Source: Myxococcus dinghuensis (lineage in GTDB: Bacteria; Myxococcota; Myxococcia; Myxococcales; Myxococcaceae). From it: 64,000 bases of DNA. The position numbers were made by a program, and so were the translations under genes. How positions within the stretch are numbered: the first letter of the stretch is position 1; the number at the start of each line of letters is the position of its first letter. The stretch lies in the NCBI RefSeq assembly GCF_024198235.1, contig NZ_JAKCFB010000011.1:62001-126000 (forward strand), given 5' to 3'. The notes below the pieces were generated by a model, which saw only the letters and a program-made list of their open reading frames with translations, did no database searches and was not told the DNA's origin. Shown in pieces: positions 34,227 to 42,813 of the stretch.

Positions 34227-34369
34227 CGTGAGTCCTCTTCGGTGAACCGCGCTCGGCGCATTATCGGGGCGCCTTCTCGAAGTGTCACATAGGCTGGGGA
34301 CACGCGCTCCTCTTGGAGAGGGGCCTCCTCGGAGAGACTCCGTCGCGCATCCGACGAGGCCTTCCGACA

Positions 34370-34941
34370 CCTCGGGAGGAGCAAGGCACGCGCCGCTTCG
34401 CTCGTGGCAGGGCAGGGCCTCCCCACCCGCCCCTCGCTTCCTCCAGGGACTCCCTCACGTGGATCGACCCACGGGCCTCCCGGCGGCTGGAGGGCGCGGG
34501 TGTGGCGGCCATGCATGGGGCCCGCTGTTCGCCCTCGTCTCGATGTCGAGCACGGCCAGGGGCGCAACACGCGCGTGCGGAGCTTCCTCGTGGTGGGCGT
34601 CGGGCTCGTCCTCCAGGCCACCCTGATCGCCGGACACGTTGCTGTTCGTGGCGTACGGCGGGTGCGCGGTGTTGGAGCCGCTGGTCATCCCCCTCGCCAG
34701 CGGAAGCTTCGGGTCAGCGTTGCATCCCCGCCTCGCGGCCCTGACGCTCGGCGCGCTCTGCGCGATCGCGATGGCCATCACCGGCAGGGCCTTCCTCCTC
34801 TTCGGCCGCCGACTGGAGGACCTGCGCTCCCCTCGGGACGTCCTCGCCCCCCCACGCAGTGACGACGGTCCCTCACGGAGGGGCGTGAGCAGGGACACGC
34901 GGGGCCTCGGCTCCGTCGGAGAAAAATCGCCCCCCGGGTGA
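34370..34941 (+). pseudogene. Decayed DUF1622-like fragment joined to a frameshifted membrane-protein remnant
   Basis: No intact gene spans 34227-35006. In three changing frames one can read RLEGAGVAAM, then GPLFALVSMSSTARG, which match consecutive parts of the intact DUF1622 protein at 42172. The flanking DNA (34370-34560) also resembles 42070-42310. After that the similarity stops and a second membrane-protein remnant appears: RVRSFLVVGVGLVLQATLIA in one frame and, after a +1 shift near 34637, LLFVAYGGCAVLEPLVIPLA and ALTLGALCAIAMAITGRAFL in another. This is best read as two broken genes left by duplication or insertion. An isolated 100-residue frame from TTG 34639 is possible but less likely to be a working gene. 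Confidence 0.6.
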
Positions 34942-35006
34942 GGGGGTTCACGCGCCTCCCACGTCATCTCCGTTACGCCCCACTCCGGGGCGGCGGAGAC
35001 ATCGTG

Positions 35007-38000
35007 ATGAGATACTCCCTATTCGCAGCGCTCGTGCTGCTGGCCCTCGGCACGGCCAGCGCCGCCAGCCCGGATGGTCACCTGAGTTCGACGGCGCCCA
35101 CGGGCAACACCGGCGGCGACCTGTCCGTGACGTCGACCGGTCAGGCAGTGGCATCCATTCCCATCCAGGTCCCTCCCGGCATCGGCGCGCTGTCCCCTTC
35201 GGTCGACATCCACTACAGCAGCCACACCGAAAGCGGAGAGCTGGGCGTGGGGTTCTCCCTCGCCGCGACCTCGAGCATCAAGCGCTGTGGCCGCATCATG
35301 AGCGACGACGCCGCGCTCCACGCCATCACCTTCAAGGACGAGGCGAACGAGAGCCACCCCGAGTTCCCGGCGGACTGGCTCTGCCTCGACGGCATGCGAC
35401 TCATCGGCCTGGAGAACGGGCTGAAGATCGGCCGCGTCTACCGCAAGTACAGCGACGACGGCAGCCGGGTCATCGCCCGGACCTCGGATGACGGTCGCCC
35501 CGGCTTCGAGCTGCAATTACCGGATGGCTCGAGCCACTTCTACGGCACGGACGACCAGAGCCGTGTCTACAGCTTCGACATCGACGTGACGGGAGGTCCC
35601 GTCAAGAAGCCCTACGAATGGAAGCTGACCCGCGTCCGGGACCCGCACGGCAACGCGATGACCTACCACTACGTCTTCACGGACAACCTCACCGACCCGC
35701 TGGGGACGCACTCCCGCCTGGACCACCGGCTGAGCGAAATCCGGTACGTCAACAACACGCGCCGCGTCACCTTCCAGTACGAGCGCCTGCCTCAAGAGGA
35801 GATCTTCGACGGCTTCTTCTCGTTCACTCGCTACCGGCAGTCCTTCCGGCTCGAGCGCATCTCGACCTTCGCGCCGTCCGCCATCGCCACCGCTGGCGAG
35901 CGCATGGTGCGCACCTACGTCCTCACCTACAGCAACAGCGCATCGACGACGAAGCGCTCACTCCTGCAGAGCATCCAGGAGTGCGTCCAGGAGAACGGCG
36001 CCGCGGTCTGCAAGCGCGCCACCGAGTTCACCTGGCAGGCCGGCGGCTATTACGGAGACATCCTCCTCGACGACAAGCACGGCGACTTCGCCTTCGACGA
36101 GCGGCTCTTCCCCGTGCACGGCATCCCCGAGCAGGACCACGAGGCCGTGTTCCAGATGCTCCAGCTCGACGGCAACCAGGATGGGACCACCGACATCCTG
36201 GTCGCCCCCTGGTGGGAGGGCGGACAGGCCCAGAACTGGAGCTTCTGGGCCATCCGTCCCTCTCCGCAGGACTCGCAGATCATCGACACCGGCATCCCGG
36301 TGCGGGCCCCGCTGCCCATTCCCCAGACGCCGGTCGAGGTCTGTGATTACGCCAAGAACTGCCACACCTATCTGCTGCCCGGAGACGCCATCTCCAGCGC
36401 GACCTTCGAGCTGGACGGCGACGACCGCACGGACGTCCTGGTCCCCTTCGGTGACCACTCCGACCAGCCGATGCTGTGGGGATTCGCACCGAACCTCCAG
36501 GTGCTGCGGCAGACGCCGGGCCTCCCCCAGGCCTTCTCCGTCGCGGACACCTATATCCCCTACACCCATCACGCCTTGATCGTCGCCCCCGGTGACTTCA
36601 ACGGCGACGGGCTCTCCGACCTGATGGTGTGCGTCGAGAGCGACACCCGAGGCTCCTATTTCAACCCGAAGAACGGCTCCAAGACGCTGCCACCGGACCT
36701 GGAGGGTTCGACCCTGTATCAGGGGCACTGGGTCTACCTGGAGAACAGGAGCTACCTCAATCCCTACACCTTCACGCCGGTGACGCTGGAGACCTTCCCG
36801 TGCTCCGCGCTGGACAAGATCCATGTCATGGACTTCGACGGCGACGGCACGGACAACCTGCTGACCATCGCCGGCTATGACCGCAGCGGGGCCCACCTCG
36901 CGTCCAAGCCCGGCCAGTGGCCTCCCCTGTGGGAGAACGGCGCGTGGTTCAGCCCGGAGCAGCTCCGCGGCAAGACCTACCAGGCCCTCGTCTTCCACCG
37001 GAAGCTCGGCCAGCACGCCGGGGAGTATGACTTCTACACCCGGAACACGGGGCTGCCGTTCGACTACTACCAGCGTCTGCACGCCGCCAACGGGGGCAAC
37101 CGCGCCTGCCTGGACACGTACGGGGCCTTGTGCCGGGGCAATGCAATGGGCTCCGACCTGGTGGGCGACCTCAACGGCGATGGGTTCCCGGACGTGGTCC
37201 GCTTCGAATCCGAGGCCACCCTCGCGGCGAACGGCCTGAGCCCCTTCGTGAACCAGAAGGACGGCAAGCTGCTGCCGGACGTCGGCGCCGCCTGGGCAGG
37301 ACGCATCGAGGTGTGGCTCAACATCGGCGGCTTCTTCGTGCGCAGCCATGACTGGATGCAGACCCTCGGCGCCACCTCGTTCCACGCGCAGTTCCTCTCC
37401 GCGCGCCTCGTCGACTGGGACCGCGATGGCCGCGACGAGCTGCTCATCCGCAACGGCGTCCCCTCGGACACCAACGCCCAGCCCATGGTCATCAAGTATT
37501 CCCTCCAGGCGGGCGCCCCCCTGCAATGGAGCATGACGACGCTGCCGCCACTCCCGTGGCTGCTGGACGAGCGCGCGCTCTCGCTGGGCGACTACAACGC
37601 CGACGGCCTCATCGACGTGCTGGTGCGCACCCGCAGCCCCGACAACGACAGCGACCCGTCCAACGACCCCTGGCTGCTCGACTTCCACGTCCGCCAGGGC
37701 GACGTCCCGGACCTGATGCAGCGGCTCACCAACGGGAACGGCGCGAGCTGGATGGCGCTCTACAAGCCCATGTCCGACCTGGACGTCTACCGCGAGGCCT
37801 TCGTCCCGCTCCCGGGGCTGGAGAGCGCCGTGGACGCCAACCGGGTCTTCGACACCCGTCCCCTCGTGGCCACCCTGCTCTCACCGACAGGCATCTCGCC
37901 CACGGTCGGCTCACGGAAGACCGATTACTTCTACAAGAACGCGCAGCAGCTCCTCCAGGGGCACCAGTTCCTGGGCTTCGAGCATCGCAGCGTCCACGAC

Positions 38001-41000
38001 GACGGGGCCACCGGCCCCGACGCGCCGTTCGTGGACTTCTTCAACGTGCGGCTCGAGACCTATTCGACCCGCACCGCGCTCATCAATCACAACGGCCGGG
38101 CCGCGCCCCATGCCGGCAAGCTGCTGCAATCCGTCACGTTCCGGAATGATTCGAACCCGGGGGGCCCCGACCTCGCCGTCCTCACGCAGAACCGATACAC
38201 CCTGGTCCCCCGAGCGGACTTCCACGGGGACCCGGACTGGCAGGTGCCGCCCGAGTGGTTCGGCCCCTGCGGCTACCAGGTCAACCAGGGGCAGTGCGCG
38301 TCCTACTTCTTCTCCACCCTGACGCGCTCCACGGAGGTGAGGACCTTCGAGAAGTTCGACTCCTGGAGCTGGACCTATGGAGGGTTCCACTGGACGAAGC
38401 TGACACCGGAGCAGTTCGCGGAGATGGCGGACGCGGACGCCCAGGTCGGCATCTTCCCGCTGAAGCACACCAAGCGCGGCTACTCCACGTTCCCCGACGC
38501 CGAGAACCCGAACGACACCCACGACTACGACGAGCTGGGCTTCCCGACGCGCTTCTACTCCGAGGACCTGATCTCCGGCGCCAGGTACGAAACCGACCTG
38601 ACCTACGAACACCGGCTCAATCCGTGGCAACTGGGCCTCGTCCGTGAGGAGAAGCTCACCCACAAGGTCCCCGGCTCCCTGCCGGAGTCCAGGACGCGCA
38701 CGGTCCAGACCACGTATACGCCCCAGGGAGAGCCCAACCTCGTCATCGTCGAGCCCACCCTCGCCGAGTACCGCTACAGCACCCGGTATGGGTATGACTC
38801 GTTCGGCAACACGTCCACCGTCCTGACCTGGGACGGCGAGGGCAACGAGCGCGGCCTCACCCTCCAGTACGCCTCGGACGGCGTCTTCCCCGTCACCCTC
38901 ACCAACGGGCTGGGACACACCTCCACGCGCCGCTGGGAACCGGGCATGGGACTGGTCCTCTCCGCCACCTCGCCGGATGGGGTGAAGTCCATCAGCGACT
39001 ACGACGGCTTCGGGCGCCCGACCTTCAGCCAGACCTGGAGCCAGGACACGGCGATGACGCCGGGCACGTCCATCACCTACGAGCCCCTGGCGTTCATGCC
39101 CCCCAGGGTCATCGTCGAGGCCCCGGGCCTGGGCTACTCGGAGACGACCTTCGACGAGCTGGGCCGCCCGGTGCAGTCCGTCAGCAAGGGCTTCAAGGGA
39201 GAGTACGAGGTCCTCAACCATGCCAAGTACGACTATCGCGGTCGCCTGGTGCGCGTGTCCCATCCGGCGAAGACCGGCGAGTCCCCAATCTGGACGCGCA
39301 TGGAATACGACAACCGCGACCGCCTCGTCGAACGCGTCGCCCCGGGGAACATCGAAGGGGTCATCACGACGCGCTGGCTCCATGACGGCTTGAAGACGAC
39401 GCAGATCGACCCGGACGGCAACCGGACGTGGCTCCTCTCCGACACGCGCGGGAACATCGTGCGCACGGCGGACGGACACCGGGAGGAGACGCCGGGCACC
39501 GCGACCGAGCTGTGCTACCGCTACGGCCACTTCGAGGGCCTGAACCGCATCGAACCCTGCCAGCCGACCGCCCTGCGCGCCCCGACCCAGTTCCTGCTGG
39601 ACCTCTACAACCGGCGGCTGGTGATGGACGACAAGCAGACGGGGCAGCAGACCTTCGACTACGACCCGCTCGGCCAGCTCCGGACCTCGCTCGACGCGCG
39701 CGGCCAGACGCTCATCTACGAGTACGACGACCTGGGGCGGCCCACGACCCTCGTGGACTCGGAGGGAGGAAGCGCGACGTGGACCTATGACGTGACCCGT
39801 CCCGGGTTCCCGCACCAGTCGGTCTCGCGCGACGGAATCACGATGACCCACCTGTACGACGCGTTCGGGCGGTCGGCCTCCACGGACTGGACCATCGACG
39901 GCGAGGTCTTCCGGATGCAGACGACCTATGACGCGTTCGGCAGGCCGGGAGCCCTCCGCTACCCGACCCAGCTCACCGTGACGATGCAGTACGACGACTT
40001 CGGGAACCTGCTGCGCCTCGATGGCTTCGAGAATCCCGCGACGGGCTTCAACCTGTGGGAGCAGCTCAGAGCGGACCCCTACGGCGGCACCGAGGAGGAG
40101 CGCTTCGGCAACGGCATCGTCACGACGCGGACCTTCCACGGGGAGACCGGACGGCTCGAGTCGATCCGCTCCGTGCTCCAGCCCCAGGGCGCGGCCACCA
40201 CCGTGCAGGACCTGCGGGTGGAATGGACCAAGACCATGGACCTGCGCAAGCGGGTCGACGCGCTCGCCAACCAGAGCGAGTCCTTCGTCTACGACCCGAA
40301 GCACCGCCTCCTCGAGACGAAGGCCACGAAGGGAGGCGCCACCCAGGACGCGAGCTTCACCTACGACCCCTTCGGCAACCTGCTGGAGCGCCCGGACGTC
40401 GGCGCCTACACGTATCACGACGAGCGCCTGCAGAGCGCGGGGGACGCCTCGTTCTGGTACAACGACAACGGCGAGCTGATTGCCCGCTCGGTCGACGGCG
40501 TCAACACGGCGCTGACGCATGACCCGCTCGGACGCGTCAAAGCCATCTTCAGCCTGCCGACGTTCGAGCTGGCGTTCGACTACGACGCGCAGGGCAACCG
40601 CGTGCGCCGCTTCGACGCGCAGAGCGGACTCGAGACGCTGACCATCGGCGAGTGGTACCGGCGCGAGCGGAACGTGAAGGAGCCCTTGAACTCGGCGCGG
40701 CACACGCACCGGGTCCAGGTCGGCAACGCGACCGTCGCCGAGCTGACCCGCGTCTACGACGCCCAGGGCACCATCGTCGACTCCGATACCCACTTCCTGC
40801 TCGCCGACGAGCTGGGCTCGACCACCGTCGTGACGGACGACACGGGCGCGGTGGTGGAGCGGCGCAGCTACACCGCCTGGGGCCAGCCACGCGATCCGCT
40901 CGATTGGACGCAGTCCGCGCTGTTCAGCACCGCCTCCCTGGTCACCCGGGGCTTCACCGGCCACGAGGGCCGCGACGACGGAGGCTTCACCTTCATGCGA

Positions 41001-42002
41001 GGGCGGATGTACGACCCGTCGGTCGGACGCTTCATCAGCCCCGACCCCATCGTCCAATCGCCCTTCGCGCTCGCCGACCTCAATCGCTACAGCTACGCCT
41101 GGAACAACCCGGCGAGCGTGACCGACCCGACCGGCCTGTGCGAGGAGACAAGCTGGAGCGGGCCGGGCACTCGAGGCACAGGCGGCGGCATGTCCTTCCG
41201 TCGCCCCAGGCCGTGCAACGAAGGACGCGGCGGCACCGCCGACATCGACCCGCTCGTTCCAGAGCACGGAGGAGACTCGGGCCCCGGCTCCGGAGGAGGG
41301 GGCGGCGACGGCGGCGCCAACCCGAGCAACCCCGGCAACGCCCAGCACGAGTACTCGCGGCCCAAGGCGAACGTCGACCCCGTTCCCGTGCCGTCCAGCG
41401 AGGCGGCCTCTGGCCCGGTGCCGACCCAGCGCGACGCGCCAGCGCCCTCCAAGCGACAAAGGAAGGCGTCCGCAGCGATGGAGCGAACGAGGCAACTTCA
41501 CGACCTGGAGAAGCGACTGGACGAGATCTCCGCCGCGCTGAGAGGGCTCTCGTTCGACCTCGAGCAATTCGACCAGCGCGCCCTCGAAATCCAGAAGGCC
41601 GCGCACGACATGAGCGCCAGGGCCGCAAAGGACCGCGAGGCCTGGGAGCTCAAGACGAAGGAGCAAGCGAAGGAGCGTCGGCGGTTCAATCGCCTCGTCT
41701 CGCGGTGGTCGCGACGCGCGGCCTTCGGCCTGGGCCTCGTCGGGGCGGGCATGAGCGCCCCGGTGGCGGCGGGCCTCGGGGCTTTCGGTGTAGGGCTCGG
41801 GTACCTCACGCAGTCGGTCACCGCGGATACCAGTCCCCTCACCACGATTTCGAACCGTGCCGCCGCGCTGGGAACCATGGATGACCTGGCCGCCCTCCGC
41901 TACGGAGCGAGGTTCGGAACGCTAGGCTCCTTGGTGGGCTGGTTCGGCTTCGTCCAGGGTGTGTCCGACGAAGTCATGGACCAGCTCACGCCAGAAGAGT
42001 GA
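35007..42002 (+). CDS. Giant SpvB/FG-GAP/RHS-repeat polymorphic toxin-like protein
   Basis: 2331 residues from ATG 35007; signal peptide MRYSLFAALVLLALGTASA without lipobox. An SpvB/TcaC-type N-terminal region (about 45-350; QVPPGIGALSPSVDIHYSS, GELGVGFSL) is followed by about seven FG-GAP/VCBS calcium-loop motifs between residues 385 and 875 (DFNGDGLSD, DFDGDGTDN, DLNGDGFPD, DYNADGLID). YD-type RHS repeats follow (about 1200-1980). The RHS core ends at RMYDPSVGRFISPDP (about residue 2000) and NPASVTDPTGL. The remaining 290 residues are variable: Pro/Gly linker, a charged coiled coil (about 2150-2235), a hydrophobic hairpin (LGLVGAGMSAPVAAGLGAFG) and a second hydrophobic patch. No known nuclease or ADP-ribosylating motif is in the tail; a membrane-acting effector is possible. 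Confidence 0.88.
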   Translation: MRYSLFAALVLLALGTASAASPDGHLSSTAPTGNTGGDLSVTSTGQAVASIPIQVPPGIGALSPSVDIHYSSHTESGELGVGFSLAATSSIKRCGRIMSDDAALHAITFKDEANESHPEFPADWLCLDGMRLIGLENGLKIGRVYRKYSDDGSRVIARTSDDGRPGFELQLPDGSSHFYGTDDQSRVYSFDIDVTGGPVKKPYEWKLTRVRDPHGNAMTYHYVFTDNLTDPLGTHSRLDHRLSEIRYVNNTRRVTFQYERLPQEEIFDGFFSFTRYRQSFRLERISTFAPSAIATAGERMVRTYVLTYSNSASTTKRSLLQSIQECVQENGAAVCKRATEFTWQAGGYYGDILLDDKHGDFAFDERLFPVHGIPEQDHEAVFQMLQLDGNQDGTTDILVAPWWEGGQAQNWSFWAIRPSPQDSQIIDTGIPVRAPLPIPQTPVEVCDYAKNCHTYLLPGDAISSATFELDGDDRTDVLVPFGDHSDQPMLWGFAPNLQVLRQTPGLPQAFSVADTYIPYTHHALIVAPGDFNGDGLSDLMVCVESDTRGSYFNPKNGSKTLPPDLEGSTLYQGHWVYLENRSYLNPYTFTPVTLETFPCSALDKIHVMDFDGDGTDNLLTIAGYDRSGAHLASKPGQWPPLWENGAWFSPEQLRGKTYQALVFHRKLGQHAGEYDFYTRNTGLPFDYYQRLHAANGGNRACLDTYGALCRGNAMGSDLVGDLNGDGFPDVVRFESEATLAANGLSPFVNQKDGKLLPDVGAAWAGRIEVWLNIGGFFVRSHDWMQTLGATSFHAQFLSARLVDWDRDGRDELLIRNGVPSDTNAQPMVIKYSLQAGAPLQWSMTTLPPLPWLLDERALSLGDYNADGLIDVLVRTRSPDNDSDPSNDPWLLDFHVRQGDVPDLMQRLTNGNGASWMALYKPMSDLDVYREAFVPLPGLESAVDANRVFDTRPLVATLLSPTGISPTVGSRKTDYFYKNAQQLLQGHQFLGFEHRSVHDDGATGPDAPFVDFFNVRLETYSTRTALINHNGRAAPHAGKLLQSVTFRNDSNPGGPDLAVLTQNRYTLVPRADFHGDPDWQVPPEWFGPCGYQVNQGQCASYFFSTLTRSTEVRTFEKFDSWSWTYGGFHWTKLTPEQFAEMADADAQVGIFPLKHTKRGYSTFPDAENPNDTHDYDELGFPTRFYSEDLISGARYETDLTYEHRLNPWQLGLVREEKLTHKVPGSLPESRTRTVQTTYTPQGEPNLVIVEPTLAEYRYSTRYGYDSFGNTSTVLTWDGEGNERGLTLQYASDGVFPVTLTNGLGHTSTRRWEPGMGLVLSATSPDGVKSISDYDGFGRPTFSQTWSQDTAMTPGTSITYEPLAFMPPRVIVEAPGLGYSETTFDELGRPVQSVSKGFKGEYEVLNHAKYDYRGRLVRVSHPAKTGESPIWTRMEYDNRDRLVERVAPGNIEGVITTRWLHDGLKTTQIDPDGNRTWLLSDTRGNIVRTADGHREETPGTATELCYRYGHFEGLNRIEPCQPTALRAPTQFLLDLYNRRLVMDDKQTGQQTFDYDPLGQLRTSLDARGQTLIYEYDDLGRPTTLVDSEGGSATWTYDVTRPGFPHQSVSRDGITMTHLYDAFGRSASTDWTIDGEVFRMQTTYDAFGRPGALRYPTQLTVTMQYDDFGNLLRLDGFENPATGFNLWEQLRADPYGGTEEERFGNGIVTTRTFHGETGRLESIRSVLQPQGAATTVQDLRVEWTKTMDLRKRVDALANQSESFVYDPKHRLLETKATKGGATQDASFTYDPFGNLLERPDVGAYTYHDERLQSAGDASFWYNDNGELIARSVDGVNTALTHDPLGRVKAIFSLPTFELAFDYDAQGNRVRRFDAQSGLETLTIGEWYRRERNVKEPLNSARHTHRVQVGNATVAELTRVYDAQGTIVDSDTHFLLADELGSTTVVTDDTGAVVERRSYTAWGQPRDPLDWTQSALFSTASLVTRGFTGHEGRDDGGFTFMRGRMYDPSVGRFISPDPIVQSPFALADLNRYSYAWNNPASVTDPTGLCEETSWSGPGTRGTGGGMSFRRPRPCNEGRGGTADIDPLVPEHGGDSGPGSGGGGGDGGANPSNPGNAQHEYSRPKANVDPVPVPSSEAASGPVPTQRDAPAPSKRQRKASAAMERTRQLHDLEKRLDEISAALRGLSFDLEQFDQRALEIQKAAHDMSARAAKDREAWELKTKEQAKERRRFNRLVSRWSRRAAFGLGLVGAGMSAPVAAGLGAFGVGLGYLTQSVTADTSPLTTISNRAAALGTMDDLAALRYGARFGTLGSLVGWFGFVQGVSDEVMDQLTPEE

Positions 42003-42171
42003 CCAGGTCCGCGGGAGCGGAGCGCCACGAGGGTGCCCGGCAGGTCCGGCGGGCGCCCTCGTGAGTCCGCTCCAGGGGAGGAGAGAAGCGCTCGCCGCCT
42101 CGCGCAGGGCAAGGCAGGGCCGCCCCGCCCTCCACCCTCCCCTCCCGCTCGCGGTGCCCCTAGCTTCCTCC

Positions 42172-42558
42172 ATGGACTTCCTCGCGTCGGTCGTCCCCCT
42201 GGCGGCCCGGTTGATGGAGGGCGCGGGTGTGGCGGTCATGGCGTTGGGCCCGCTGTTCGCCCTCGTCAGGATGTTGAGCACGGCCAGGGGCACGCGGAGC
42301 GGCGACAACTACCGGCGCTTCCGCCTCGACCTGGGCCGCGCCATCCTGCTCGGCCTCGAGTTCCTCGTCGCCGCCGACATCATCCGGACCGTCGGCGACG
42401 CCCCCACGATGCAAGGCGTCCTCGTGCTCGGACTCATCGTCATCATCCGCACCTTTCTCAGCTTCACTCTGACGGTGGAACTGGAAGGACGGTGGCCATG
42501 GCAGTCGTCGCGTGAGCCGTCGATACATGCTCGCTCCGACGACGAGCGCTCCGCCTGA
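42172..42558 (+). CDS. DUF1622 inner-membrane protein
   Basis: 128 residues from ATG 42172. It has three predicted membrane segments and the family core LDLGRAILLGLEFLVAADII, VLVLGLIVIIRTFLSFTL and a terminal EGRWPWQ. DUF1622 proteins are widespread small membrane proteins of unknown function. A broken copy of the same gene lies at about 34370-34560, on the far side of the RHS gene, so this gene and its upstream DNA form one arm of a duplicated pair. Because it directly follows the RHS toxin-like gene (170 bp), an immunity role against a membrane-acting tail could be imagined, but the family's wide spread argues for a general function. Confidence 0.85.
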   Translation: MDFLASVVPLAARLMEGAGVAVMALGPLFALVRMLSTARGTRSGDNYRRFRLDLGRAILLGLEFLVAADIIRTVGDAPTMQGVLVLGLIVIIRTFLSFTLTVELEGRWPWQSSREPSIHARSDDERSA

Positions 42559-42736
42559 CACTCGCGCCGTCCAAGCCTGTTCCGCCGGAGACGGGGTTCG
42601 GGCCAGGACGCGCGACAGGTCCATCCGACCCTTCGCCAGGCGCGCCCTGCTGACCCTGGGCACCCTCACCACCGGCTGCTCCAGCAACCGCGGCGCCATC
42701 TGCGACGAGCAGAAGGAGTGCTTCGACATTCCTTGA
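42512..42736 (+). CDS. Possible small lipoprotein
   Basis: 74 residues from GTG 42512, overlapping the end of the DUF1622 gene by 47 bp. The C-terminal half has RRALLTLGTLTTGCSS, a plausible lipobox, followed by 16 residues with two more Cys. The first 40 residues look like non-signal sequence, so the true start may lie further in. It ends 17 bp before a strong terminator hairpin. Real but poorly defined at the 5' end, or a fragment. Confidence 0.35.
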   Translation: MSRRYMLAPTTSAPPDTRAVQACSAGDGVRARTRDRSIRPFARRALLTLGTLTTGCSSNRGAICDEQKECFDIP

Positions 42737-42753
42737 GACCTCCAGACGCGAAC

Positions 42754-42783
42754 GGGGCCCGCGCGATGAACGCCGCGGGCCCC
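42754..42783. terminator. Bidirectional terminator hairpin
   Basis: Perfect 10-bp stem GGGGCCCGCG/CGCGGGCCCC (42754-42763 with 42774-42783) with a 10-nt loop. It lies between the convergent small lipoprotein gene and the S9 peptidase gene, exactly where a shared terminator is expected. Confidence 0.85.
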
Positions 42784-42813
42784 GGGTGACGCCTCGAATC
42801 GACTACGCGAGGA

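Noticed and set aside
34639..34941. A separate 100-residue membrane protein from TTG 34639
   Set aside because: Its hydrophobic pattern continues from another frame upstream, so it is more likely the tail of a broken gene; described as pseudogene instead.
37911..41666. 1251-residue open frame on the minus strand inside the RHS gene
   Set aside because: It is antisense to a gene with clear SpvB, FG-GAP and RHS motifs; its translation is Arg/Val/Glu-rich with no family signature, as expected from high-GC antisense frames.
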